From DATAUD01 sp035511075 (GTDB lineage Bacteria > Verrucomicrobiota > Verrucomicrobiia > Limisphaerales > Palsa-1400): a DNA stretch of 64,000 nucleotides. Below are positions 36,485 to 43,808 of this stretch, piece after piece. The notes beneath the pieces are model-generated. The model saw nothing but the letters and a program-made list of their open reading frames with translations, made no database searches and was not told the DNA's origin. The translations under genes were made by a program, and so were the position numbers. How positions within the stretch are numbered: position 1 is the first letter of the stretch; every line of letters begins with the position of its first letter. The stretch is from NCBI GenBank assembly GCA_035511075.1, contig DATKFW010000073.1, positions 14,708 to 78,707 of the forward strand. The letters are read 5' to 3'.

Positions 36485-37147
36485 GTGGCTAAAAGGATTT
36501 CCAGGCGGTTTCAATACGAAGTCGAGCTGATCGAGCAGGGCGTCACGCGCATCGCGGGGGTGGATGAGGCGGGGCGGGGGCCGCTGGCGGGGCCGGTGTT
36601 TGCCGCGGCTGTGATTTTCCCCGTCGAATGGATAATGGGCGCGTTTCCGAGGGCGCTGCGCGCGGTCAATGATTCGAAACAGCTTCCGCCGGAGACGCGC
36701 GAAACGCTCTTCGCCGAATTGGTGTCGCGCCCGGAAGTCTGTTACGCGATCACCCAGGTTGATGGGCAGATGATCGACCAAATCAATATTTTGCGCGCCA
36801 CGCATCGGGCGATGAACATGGCGCTGGCGCAACTGCGGCCGGAACCGCAACACGTCCTGGTGGACGGCCTGACGGTCAAATCGATGTCGTTTCCGCAGAC
36901 GGCGATTGTTGCCGGGGATGGATTGAGTTATTCGATTGGCGCCGCGAGCATCCTGGCCAAAGTCAGCCGCGATCGGTTGATGGTTCAATTGGACCGGGTT
37001 TATCCGGGATACGGATTCGCGCAGCACAAGGGTTACGGGACGCCGGAGCACGTGGCGGCAATCAACAGCCTGGGGGCCTGTCCGATTCATCGGCAATCCT
37101 TTTCGCCCTTCCGGCCAGCGCAGGCGGAAATGTTCGCCGAAGAGTGA
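36485..37147 (+). CDS. rnhB: Ribonuclease HII
   Basis: A 220-residue enzyme that removes ribonucleotides and RNA primers from DNA duplexes. The N-terminal IAGVDEAGRGPLAGPV carries the first catalytic Asp-Glu pair and the GRG motif that reads the RNA-DNA junction. NDSKQLPPETRE is the conserved loop. HVLVDGLTV contains the third Asp, and GDGLSYSIGAASILAKVSRDR the fourth region with Tyr and Lys. YGFAQHKGYGTPEH is the normal C-terminal motif. The start is GTG at 36485; the ATG seven bases earlier meets an immediate stop in its frame. yraN follows 9 bases downstream, a pairing seen in many bacteria. Confidence 0.95.
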   Translation: MAKRISRRFQYEVELIEQGVTRIAGVDEAGRGPLAGPVFAAAVIFPVEWIMGAFPRALRAVNDSKQLPPETRETLFAELVSRPEVCYAITQVDGQMIDQINILRATHRAMNMALAQLRPEPQHVLVDGLTVKSMSFPQTAIVAGDGLSYSIGAASILAKVSRDRLMVQLDRVYPGYGFAQHKGYGTPEHVAAINSLGACPIHRQSFSPFRPAQAEMFAEE

Positions 37148-37156
37148 GAAACCGGA

Positions 37157-37585
37157 ATGTCTTTGTTGAAACGAATGAAATGGTGGGGCAAACCCGGCCA
37201 GGGCCCTCTTCATTTGCGTCACGGCAGGGCGGGGGAACAGGCCGCCAAAAAGCACCTCGCGGCGCATGGCCTGAAATATCTGACCGCCAATTTCCGATCC
37301 GACCGCGGGGAAATCGACCTGGTGTTCCGCGACCAGGACTGCCTGGTGTTCGTGGAGGTAAAAACGCGTTCTTCAGAGGCCTGGACACGGCCGGCGGCGG
37401 CGGTAAACGCGCGCAAACGATTGCTGTTGACGCGTTGCGCGTTCGATTATTTGCGATTGCTTAAGAATCCGCCCGTTAAAATTCGGTTTGACATTGTCGA
37501 GGTCCTGCTGAAGGACGGGACCGTCGCACAGACGCGGCATCTGCCCAATACATTCACCGTGACGGCGCCATTCCGCTACGGCTGA
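37157..37585 (+). CDS. yraN: YraN/UPF0102 family nuclease-like protein
   Basis: A 142-residue protein of the UPF0102 family with a restriction-endonuclease-like fold. GRAGEQAAKKHLAAHG forms the first helix; RSDRGEIDLVFRDQDCLVFVEVKTRS carries the GEIDL...VEVK nuclease core. The C-terminal RFDIVEVLL motif is also present. Proposed roles include Holliday-junction handling and DNA uptake, but these are not settled. It follows rnhB in one operon. Confidence 0.92.
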   Translation: MSLLKRMKWWGKPGQGPLHLRHGRAGEQAAKKHLAAHGLKYLTANFRSDRGEIDLVFRDQDCLVFVEVKTRSSEAWTRPAAAVNARKRLLLTRCAFDYLRLLKNPPVKIRFDIVEVLLKDGTVAQTRHLPNTFTVTAPFRYG

Positions 37586-37595
37586 GGGCGCTCGC

Positions 37596-38129
37596 TCAGA
37601 TAATCAAGTAATCGGGAGGAATCCCGTGGCGGGGGGGATTGAACTGGGCGGCTTCAATCCATTTGACGCGTGTGGCCTGGAGGCGGGTCACGAGGATTTG
37701 GGACATGCGTTTGAACAATTCGTAGCCGAAATCATGATCGCGGTCGCATTCCTGGCGCAAGCGGCTGCCGTAGAAAAAAATCGCCTCTGTTGGTTCGTCG
37801 GCCATGGCGTTGAAGTGCCAGTAATACGGTGGGAAAAGCCAGGACCAGCCCAGGATGTCACCCGGGCCGATGGTCTGGACTCGCAAAGGGGCGCGGGCGC
37901 CGAGAGTTTCCAGGCCGATCGACCCGCTAATGACGAGGTAAAAACAGTTGGCCGGTTCGCCGGTTTCCACGACGACTTCGCCCGCGGCGAATCTGGCTTG
38001 CATCGAACAGTCGGCCAGAATCTGGCGGTGGGGCCTGCTCAACCCGCGGAAAAGCGGGTGATCGGGCAGTGAGTCGGCTGTAAAGGCACGTTTGCCTTCT
38101 GGCGCCGTCGAATTAGCGTTCATTTTCAA
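37596..38129 (-). CDS. Cyclic nucleotide-binding domain protein (Crp-like, no HTH)
   Basis: A 177-residue protein consisting of a cNMP-binding beta-roll (about residues 25-135): HPLFRGLSRPHRQILA, FAAGEVVVETGEPANCFYLVISGSI, and GPGDILGWSWLF. After the roll comes one dimerisation-type helix and a short tail, with no helix-turn-helix. It therefore probably does not bind DNA itself. The phosphate-binding cassette lacks the usual RxAT motif, so the ligand may not be cAMP. An alternative ATG lies two codons downstream. Convergent with yraN. Confidence 0.8.
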   Translation of the reverse strand: MKMNANSTAPEGKRAFTADSLPDHPLFRGLSRPHRQILADCSMQARFAAGEVVVETGEPANCFYLVISGSIGLETLGARAPLRVQTIGPGDILGWSWLFPPYYWHFNAMADEPTEAIFFYGSRLRQECDRDHDFGYELFKRMSQILVTRLQATRVKWIEAAQFNPPRHGIPPDYLII

Positions 38130-38189
38130 TTTCTTACAAAGTTGGGAGTAGCTAGTGTAGTGCCAACTCTGAATATAATAATGGGGACT

Positions 38190-38214
38190 AGGCGCGCCGC
38201 GTTGCAGCGCGCCT
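38190..38214. terminator. GC-rich hairpin
   Basis: AGGCGCGC at 38190-38197 pairs with GCGCGCCT at 38207-38214 around a 9-base loop that can pair further inside. It lies 32 bases past the stop of the minus-strand exonuclease-like gene. There is no strong T-run, so it is either a weak terminator or an extragenic palindrome. Confidence 0.4.
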
Positions 38215-38245
38215 GGCGGGTTGGAAACTTTCTGAGAGGTACGGT

Positions 38246-38788
38246 CTAAGAGCCCCAGGCGACGGGGACGCTCATCTTGCGGCCGGTACGATTGACGTAA
38301 TGGAGTTGCTTGCTGGCCAGACCGTGTTCGTGAACCAGGCGGGTGATTTTGACGTCGTAACAGCAGTATTCGGCAATTTCGAGCAATTTGCCTTCTTTAT
38401 ACCAGCGGATGGCCTGCAAACCCTCGCTCGTCTTTTCGACTCCGAGGGTCGCCGAGGCGATGGAATCAAGCGAGAGACGGTGTTGGAGCGTCTTTTGCAA
38501 TTCCACCAGCATATCCAACGTAGGCACCTGATCGACATCGAAGAAAGGATTGTGGCCGGCCAATACTTCGTAATCGAAACGAAGATTGTTGAAACCGACA
38601 ACAAGGTCGGCGCGGCGCAGTTCGTCAATGAGGGCGTTGACGTCGCTTTCGCCGTAAATCCTGTATCCTGCGCGCGCGGTGCTGTAGGTCACGCCGATGC
38701 TCATCCGCATGTCGCGGATTTTGTCCCAACCGCCGACTTCGTCGGCGGACTTTTGGGTTTCCAGGTCAAAATAGACAACGTTTCTCAT
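38246..38788 (-). CDS. DEDD-type 3'-5' exonuclease-like protein (RNase H fold)
   Basis: A 180-residue protein with three exonuclease motifs of the DnaQ/YprB-like RNase H fold: YFDLET (Asp-Glu), VGFNNLRFDYEVL (Asp) and YCCYDVKITRLVH (Tyr and final Asp). SIGVTYSTARAGYRIY is the strand after motif I. The ATG at 38788 puts motif I seven residues from the start, which suits the fold; the 12 extra upstream codons are not convincing. It probably digests single-stranded nucleic acid or proofreads repair intermediates. No helicase domain is attached, although related domains occur fused to DEAD-box helicases. Confidence 0.75.
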   Translation of the reverse strand: MRNVVYFDLETQKSADEVGGWDKIRDMRMSIGVTYSTARAGYRIYGESDVNALIDELRRADLVVGFNNLRFDYEVLAGHNPFFDVDQVPTLDMLVELQKTLQHRLSLDSIASATLGVEKTSEGLQAIRWYKEGKLLEIAEYCCYDVKITRLVHEHGLASKQLHYVNRTGRKMSVPVAWGS

Positions 38789-38856
38789 CGCAACCGGACT
38801 CGAAGCGGTTATATACAGCCGCAAAGGAATTGGAAGTTTTTAATCCGCGCCATCTG

Positions 38857-40230
38857 TCAATACAATAATCTGAAAAAAGTGTTGCCGGTCGAGATCGTGT
38901 TGGTCACCAGGATGACGCCGCTGTTGGTGACAAACGGGCCGGGATAGGCGGTCCAGGCGTTGCTGGAAAGGACGGGGGCAAATTGAAGCGTGTATCCGGT
39001 ATAAACCGCCGACCATGAGACGACAACGTCCTTGCCCTGGCGCGCGACGGCAAGTGGGGGCGGGTTGGTTGGGATCGGCGGGGCCGGAATGGTGACATCG
39101 GCGAAGTCCAGGCCCTGCACGAAGGCGCTGGGGAAGCCGTTTACGCCGTTGGTCAAATTGTCGGAATCCAGCGTGAAGAAACTGTTGGTGCCGGCGGTAA
39201 AGCTCAGGCCATTTGCCGCAAGGGAAAGCTGCATGACGGTCCCGCGGCCCTCATCGGAGACGTAGAGGTTTTGCGCGGTTGAATCCAGCGCCAGACAGCC
39301 GCCGAGAAAATTGGGGTAAACCAGTGAGACACCCGCGGGCATCGGCATGGCGGTCGCGGCGCCGCCGGCGATGGGCATCGACCAGATGGTGTTGGAGGCG
39401 GTGTCCACGCCTGGGGCGGGACCGGAGGTCGCGAAATAAATCAGGCTTTTTGACTGGTTGACTGCCAGGCCGACAATGCTGCCCTGGCTGTTATCGCCGG
39501 GGAATTGAGAAGCCAGAGTGAGCAGCTCCGGCTGGGGATTGGCGACGGTTGTCTTGACAACGTAAACGCCGTTGAGTTCCACCTCGGCGAAATCGCCCGG
39601 ATCGCCGAAATCATTGTCAACGTAATAGATCTGGCCGCCCCCGGGAGCGAGCCACATCTGGCGCGGCATGACGAAGTTGTTGGTGGTGGAGTCCTCGCTG
39701 AGAAGAACGCCGGCGGCGTTGGTGATTGAGCCGGTTGTCGGATCGTACGGGGAGGACATTTGGCCATTCGTCGGATTATAGGAGATTTTTATCAGGTCCG
39801 CGCCGCTGGGATCGTCGCCCCAGAGGCCGAGGTAAATGATGTGGTTGGTGGGGTCAACGGTGAAAGCATAGGCGAGGTCGTCGGCCGCGACGTCGGTGAT
39901 TTGCACACTCTGCAACTGGCCGCCGCTCACAAGTCCCGAACGAAGACTGCCGTCGGAGGCGAAGCCGAAATAGAGGGTGGCATTGGTGTCAAGGCCCACG
40001 GAGTAATAGGAATTGGTGGACGGATCGACTGCAACGGTGGTCTCAGCGGCGCCGTTGGTGTTGAGGTAGCCGACACGATCATCCGAGACGCCGCTGGCGG
40101 TGTTGCTGGCGGGACCCTGGCCGCCAAACCAAAGCGACGCGATGGGTGACGGGTTGGCATGGGCGAGACCGACACCCGACACCAAAAACAGCAAACAACC
40201 AAGATTCTTCAGACCCTTTTCAATTCGCAT
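38857..40230 (-). CDS. Secreted beta-propeller-like protein with C-terminal surface domain
   Basis: A 457-residue secreted protein. After a signal peptide (MRIEKGLKNLGCLLFLVSGVGLAHA) the body contains repeated blade-like strands such as AYAFTVDPTNHIIYLGLWGDD, GQIYYVDNDFGDPGDFAEV, IVGLAVNQSKSLIYFAT and CLALDSTAQNLYVSDEGRG. These fit a YVTN/NHL-type beta-propeller. The last ~65 residues (VVVSWSAVYTGYTLQFAPVLSSNAW...FFRLLY) match in pattern the end of the GH9 enzyme, a domain type common in secreted verrucomicrobial proteins and perhaps used for anchoring. Function unknown. The start at 40230 is supported by the signal peptide. Confidence 0.75.
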   Translation of the reverse strand: MRIEKGLKNLGCLLFLVSGVGLAHANPSPIASLWFGGQGPASNTASGVSDDRVGYLNTNGAAETTVAVDPSTNSYYSVGLDTNATLYFGFASDGSLRSGLVSGGQLQSVQITDVAADDLAYAFTVDPTNHIIYLGLWGDDPSGADLIKISYNPTNGQMSSPYDPTTGSITNAAGVLLSEDSTTNNFVMPRQMWLAPGGGQIYYVDNDFGDPGDFAEVELNGVYVVKTTVANPQPELLTLASQFPGDNSQGSIVGLAVNQSKSLIYFATSGPAPGVDTASNTIWSMPIAGGAATAMPMPAGVSLVYPNFLGGCLALDSTAQNLYVSDEGRGTVMQLSLAANGLSFTAGTNSFFTLDSDNLTNGVNGFPSAFVQGLDFADVTIPAPPIPTNPPPLAVARQGKDVVVSWSAVYTGYTLQFAPVLSSNAWTAYPGPFVTNSGVILVTNTISTGNTFFRLLY

Positions 40231-40384
40231 ATATTTCGATGTTGTTGAACCCGTTCGAATGATCAACCGCCGCCTTTGCCCGCAATTTGACCAAAATTCT
40301 TCCTGGACGTCAAGATAATGACACAACAGATACACGCAAGAAAATGGGGGGTAAAGCCTATCCGCGAGGCGGAGCTCTGATAAG

Positions 40385-40400
40385 CGCGTCGCGGGACGCG
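40385..40400. repeat. Short GC-rich hairpin
   Basis: CGCGTC (40385-40390), loop GCGG, GACGCG (40395-40400). It lies between the divergent propeller-like gene and the toxin-antitoxin pair. Possibly an extragenic palindrome; no T-run follows. Confidence 0.35.
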
Positions 40401-40463
40401 AGTGCGAAAGAATGCCGGTTTCGAGTTTGCCCTGAGTGCCCTGTCCGTGGTATGGTTTAAACG

Positions 40464-40703
40464 ATGAGCGTCTTGGAATTAAGCGACGAGCAGGTGATTT
40501 CGCTGGTGCGGCAATTGCCAGCCGCACGCAAGCGCACGGCCTTGTTGGCTCTCGCGCAGGACTCGCAAGGTCGCCGGGAGGAACGACTGCGGTTTGGCGA
40601 GGCACAGTTGCGTCAAGCCTGTGCCGAGCGAGGTTTGAATTGGGATAGCCTGTCCGAGGATGAACGCGAGGCGTTCGTGAATGACTGGCTGCACGGGAAA
40701 TAA
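40464..40703 (+). CDS. Putative antitoxin of a PIN toxin-antitoxin pair
   Basis: A 79-residue, charged, mostly helical protein (MSVLELSDEQVISLVRQLPAARKRTALLAL...). I do not recognise a named DNA-binding fold. The call rests on its position 2 bases upstream of a PIN-domain toxin on the same strand, the usual order, and on its size. Its C-terminal LSEDEREAFVNDWLHGK could be the toxin-wrapping helix. Confidence 0.65.
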   Translation: MSVLELSDEQVISLVRQLPAARKRTALLALAQDSQGRREERLRFGEAQLRQACAERGLNWDSLSEDEREAFVNDWLHGK

Positions 40704-40705
40704 CC

Positions 40706-41122
40706 GTGGCCATCACAGCCGTTTTTGACACGAATATCCTTTTTTCCGCAACGGGCTGGCGGGGAAATCCATTTCAATGCGTCGAGCGGGCACGGGCTGG
40801 CGAAATTCAAGTCGTTACTTGCCCCGAATTGGTCGAGGAACTGGCTGATAAACTGGAGTTGCGGCTACATTTTTCAGCGGAACAGGTTGCCGAAACACTC
40901 GCCGATTACTTGGGCTTTTTGCGGGTAGTCCAAATTCCCAAGGTATTGAACGCGGTGCCGCGCGATCCGGAAGACAACATGGTGCTCGAATGCGCCATCG
41001 AGGGGCAGGCGCAATACGTTGTCAGCGGCGACAACGATCTCTTGGTGCTAAAAGAGTTCCGCGGCATTCAGATTGTTCGCGCCGGGGATTTTCTGAAAGT
41101 CCTGGCCGACGCGCAACGCTGA
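40706..41122 (+). CDS. PIN-domain toxin ribonuclease
   Basis: A 138-residue protein of the PIN family group annotated as a putative toxin component (COG1569-like). It begins AVFDTNILFSATGWRGNPF with the first metal-binding Asp. Acidic residues follow in CPELVEELADKLEL, PRDPEDNMVLECAIEGQAQYVVSGDNDLL (two more Asp) and LKEFRGIQIVRAGDFL. Such proteins cleave RNA in a Mg-dependent manner when freed from the antitoxin. The GTG start at 40706 lies 2 bases after the antitoxin stop, indicating coupled translation. Confidence 0.85.
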   Translation: MAITAVFDTNILFSATGWRGNPFQCVERARAGEIQVVTCPELVEELADKLELRLHFSAEQVAETLADYLGFLRVVQIPKVLNAVPRDPEDNMVLECAIEGQAQYVVSGDNDLLVLKEFRGIQIVRAGDFLKVLADAQR

Positions 41123-41127
41123 CCTTT

Positions 41128-41277
41128 ATGAGCATTTATGCGACACTTTGGAAGTTGAAGTTTCCCAAGGACGGAGACGATTTCACGGGATGTGAGTGGT
41201 CGCGCCCAGAAAGTTATTCGTTGTGGGCAACGGGTGAAATGGGCAGGCTATGCAAGGATGAAAAGATGCTGCGCTGA
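41128..41277 (+). pseudogene. Fragment of a short conserved protein upstream of the aquaporin
   Basis: The ATG at 41128 starts MSIYATLWKLKFPKDGDDFTGCEW, which resembles the beginning of a family of ~60-90 residue bacterial proteins of unknown function that I recall with MSIYATLW-LKFP-GD...GCEW. After CEW the frame (SRPESYSLWATGEMG...) no longer fits and ends at 41277 inside the aquaporin gene. I read it as a remnant truncated by the arrival of the aquaporin-arsC segment. The family memory is not verified. Confidence 0.35.
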
Positions 41278-41929
41278 AGCAATTGGGACGTTCGCGCTCG
41301 TGTTCGCCGGCACGGGCGCAATTGTCGTCAATGAGGTCAGTGGCGGCGCGATTACGCATGTTGGAATATCGCTTACATTCGGCCTGATTGTCCTGGCGAT
41401 GATTTACACGGTTGGAGACATTTCCGGCGCGCATTTGAACCCGGCTGTGACGGTTGGTTTTTGGATTGCGCAACGATTGCCAAGGGAGGACGTTCTTCCT
41501 TACATCGGCAGCCAACTCACCGGGGCATTGGTGGCAAGCGGTCTGTTGCGGGTTCTTTTTCCGGGGAATCCATTGCTGGGCTCGACCTTGCCCGCGGGTT
41601 CGGACTTGCAATCGTTCGTGCTCGAGATCGTTTTGACGTTTCTCCTGATGCTGACCATTCTTAACGTGTCGACCGGCGCGAAGGAAAAAGGGATTACTGC
41701 CGGCATTGCTGTGGGAGCGGTGATCGGCCTGGAAGCCATGTTCGCCGGGCCGATTTGCGGCGCGTCGATGAATCCGGCGCGTTCACTGGCCCCCGCGCTA
41801 TTGTCGGGCCATTGCGAGCATCTTTGGATTTACCTGGTCGCGCCGCCGATCGGCGCGTGCATGGCGGTGCTGGGGTGCCGTTGTGTGCGTGAGAGTGGCT
41901 GCTGCATGAAACCCGAACCAACGTTGTGA
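41258..41929 (+). CDS. MIP family aquaporin/aquaglyceroporin (AqpS-like)
   Basis: A 223-residue channel with six membrane helices and the two half-helix motifs HLNPAVTVGF (Asn61) and GASMNPARSLAPAL (Asn172). The first helix MKRCCAEAIGTFALVFAGTGAI is typical. The ATG at 41258 gives the normal family N-terminus. The stop overlaps the GTG of arsC (41926-41929), so they are coupled. In Sinorhizobium meliloti an aquaglyceroporin, AqpS, sits in the ars operon in place of an arsenite pump, letting arsenite made by ArsC leave the cell. The same role is inferred here. No arsR is present within the window. Confidence 0.88.
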   Translation: MKRCCAEAIGTFALVFAGTGAIVVNEVSGGAITHVGISLTFGLIVLAMIYTVGDISGAHLNPAVTVGFWIAQRLPREDVLPYIGSQLTGALVASGLLRVLFPGNPLLGSTLPAGSDLQSFVLEIVLTFLLMLTILNVSTGAKEKGITAGIAVGAVIGLEAMFAGPICGASMNPARSLAPALLSGHCEHLWIYLVAPPIGACMAVLGCRCVRESGCCMKPEPTL

Positions 41930-42372
41930 AAAAGAAAGTTCTATTCGTTTGCATCCATAACAGCGCCCGCAGCCAGATGGCTGAGGCGTTCCTGAATCGA
42001 ATCTGCGGGGATGAATTTGAAGGGCATAGCGCCGGATTGGAGCCGGGACGGTTGAACCCGATTGCGGTGGAGACAATGCAGGAAGCCGGCATTGACATTT
42101 CCGGGAATCAAACCAAAGCGGTGATTGATTTCTCGAGGGCGGGCGAAAAGTTCGCGTACGTCATTACGGTTTGCGATGAGGCGAGCGCGGAACGGTGCCC
42201 GGTTTTCCCCGGCGTGGGCGCGCGCCTGCATTGGAGTTTTCCCGACCCTTCAAGATTTCAAGGAACGCATGAGGAGAGGCTCGCCAGGACACGCGAGGTG
42301 CGGGACATGATCGAAGAGCGGGTCAGACAATGGTGCGAGCAGGTTTGTCCCCTGGCAACAGGTCAAGCCTGA
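41926..42372 (+). CDS. arsC: Arsenate reductase, low-molecular-weight phosphatase type
   Basis: A 148-residue protein of the thioredoxin-linked ArsC family. It has the P-loop CIHNSAR (Cys9 to Arg15), SQMAEAFLNR, and the two further Cys residues Cys83 and Cys91 in VCDEASAERCP that form the disulfide relay. DPSRFQGTHEERL carries the general-acid Asp. It reduces arsenate to arsenite in the cytoplasm. The start is GTG at 41926, overlapping the aquaporin stop. Confidence 0.92.
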   Translation: MKKKVLFVCIHNSARSQMAEAFLNRICGDEFEGHSAGLEPGRLNPIAVETMQEAGIDISGNQTKAVIDFSRAGEKFAYVITVCDEASAERCPVFPGVGARLHWSFPDPSRFQGTHEERLARTREVRDMIEERVRQWCEQVCPLATGQA

Positions 42373-42379
42373 TCCGACT

Positions 42380-43132
42380 TCACCACGTCCAGTAAAACGC
42401 GAAGTACCAAAGGGTGTGACTGTCGGCGACAACACTGTGACCGCCGCTGAAGAGCAAACTGAAGTGTTCATTGAAGTTGTAGGAACCGCCGACATTGAGC
42501 GCGGCAAAACCGTTGTCGCTGTCTGTGTCCCGGCCTTGGGCAAAAATCTCGCCGCCAAGGGTGAGGTGGTTCCCAAGGTCGTGTTGGAGGAGCCAGCCGC
42601 CGTAAGGATGATTGCGCTCGCCGGGGGCGGAATTCAAAACCTCGCCGCCGCCGCCATAAGTGGTCCACGGTCCCCAGCTTTTTTGCAGCCACAAGGGCAA
42701 TTGAAACCAGGTGCGCCCGTTGCCCAAACCTCGGCGGGAGCTGCCGGTGGGCAATTCGGCGAACCCAAAGATTCCGATTTGCGGCCAGCCGTTTGTTTCA
42801 TGGACGAAACGGTATTTGACGCCCAGCTCGGTGTCGCCCAGACCGGAAGCCGTGGGCGCGCCGCCTCCGCTAGCCGTCGTCATCGGCACGATCAAATGCA
42901 GTTGCGTGTCGGGCAATACTCCATAATTCATCTCGACGGCGGGACCTTCGACGGTATTGGCGTTGCGAGAAAGGCCGCCGAGGGTGAACAAATACGCTTC
43001 CCAATGGCGATAGTCCACCGGCTCAGGGTCGTCGGTCAGGAAGGGCGGGCCTGCCCACGCGCGCGCCATGAGCATCAAATACAGACTGAGGGCGAGCACA
43101 CGGGACCTGAAAAGGTTGGTCGCCCTACCCAT
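42380..43132 (-). CDS. Predicted outer-membrane beta-barrel protein
   Basis: A 250-residue protein with a signal sequence (about 1-30, ending ARAWA) and a mature part beginning GPPFLTDDPEPVDYRHWE. Alternating strands (ELGVKYRFVHET, GIFGFAELPTG, WFQLPLWLQKSWG, LTLGGEIFAQ, VGGSYNFNEHFSLLFSGGHS) end in an aromatic residue (YWTW), as in outer-membrane barrels of the phenol-degradation/DUF3187-like transporter group. Substrate unknown. Several upstream in-frame ATGs exist; 43132 is chosen as it gives a compact signal peptide, with moderate certainty. Convergent with arsC. Confidence 0.7.
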   Translation of the reverse strand: MGRATNLFRSRVLALSLYLMLMARAWAGPPFLTDDPEPVDYRHWEAYLFTLGGLSRNANTVEGPAVEMNYGVLPDTQLHLIVPMTTASGGGAPTASGLGDTELGVKYRFVHETNGWPQIGIFGFAELPTGSSRRGLGNGRTWFQLPLWLQKSWGPWTTYGGGGEVLNSAPGERNHPYGGWLLQHDLGNHLTLGGEIFAQGRDTDSDNGFAALNVGGSYNFNEHFSLLFSGGHSVVADSHTLWYFAFYWTW

Positions 43133-43146
43133 TGGTTTGACGCAGG

Positions 43147-43220
43147 TTTTCAACCGGCACATACTGACTGTATAACCGGTTCGAAAACAAGACATAGGCA
43201 AGGCCGGTTTTTCAACCGGC
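43147..43220. promoter_or_regulatory. Cluster of AACCGG repeats and a hairpin between divergent genes
   Basis: TTTTCAACCGGC occurs at 43147-43158 and 43209-43220, and AACCGGTT at 43174-43181. The second copy is part of the hairpin GCCGGTT-TTTC-AACCGGC (43203-43220). They lie just upstream of the outer-membrane protein start and before the EamA-like gene. They could be operators, or a degenerate extragenic repeat. Confidence 0.5.
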
Positions 43221-43292
43221 TGCGACTTCTTGCCTCTGAGATTGCAATTGGAGGGCGGCGGCATATTATTTTGAGATAAAGGAAAATATATT

Positions 43293-43808
43293 ATGAGCTG
43301 GCTTATTTTCGCGTTGATGACGGTTGTTTCGTGGGGGCTGTACGGGATTTTTCTGCACAGCGGACAGGTGGGGATGGCGGACAAATCCAACGGGCTGTTT
43401 AAGGCCTTTTTATTTGTCGGGCTGGCGTATTTCCTGACAGCGGTCCTGGCCCCGCTGGGGATGCTCATGGCGCGGAAGGCCGCCTGGAGTTTTCCGGTGG
43501 CGGGAATGGGATGGTCGTTGCTGGCGGGAATCGTCGGGGCGGCCGGGGCTTTTTGCGTGTTGCTGGCGTTTGGGGCCAAGGGGACGCCGGGAGTGGTGAT
43601 GTCCATTGTTTTTGGCGGCGCGCCCATAGTCAACGCGGTTGTCGCCATTTCCATGGATCCGCCTGAAGGAGGGTGGGGAGCGATACGCTGGCCGTTTTAC
43701 CTGGGGATCCTCATGGCGGCGACGGGCGGATGCCTGGTGACGTTCTTCAAGCCGCCACCCTCCCGCGCGCACGCTCCGGCGCCGGCTCCAATCGCGGCCC
43801 AAAAATAA
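43293..43808 (+). CDS. EamA/DMT-like small membrane protein
   Basis: A 171-residue integral membrane protein with about five hydrophobic helices (MSWLIFALMTVVSWGLYGIFL; FLFVGLAYFLTAVLAPLGMLM; WSLLAGIVGAAGAFCVLLAFG; VVMSIVFGGAPIVNAVVAIS; FYLGILMAATGGCLVTFF). This resembles a half-size drug/metabolite transporter (EamA) unit. The Pro/Ala-rich tail is soluble. Its stop overlaps the start of the ligase gene (TAATG), so they form an operon. The substrate is unknown. Confidence 0.75.
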   Translation: MSWLIFALMTVVSWGLYGIFLHSGQVGMADKSNGLFKAFLFVGLAYFLTAVLAPLGMLMARKAAWSFPVAGMGWSLLAGIVGAAGAFCVLLAFGAKGTPGVVMSIVFGGAPIVNAVVAISMDPPEGGWGAIRWPFYLGILMAATGGCLVTFFKPPPSRAHAPAPAPIAAQK

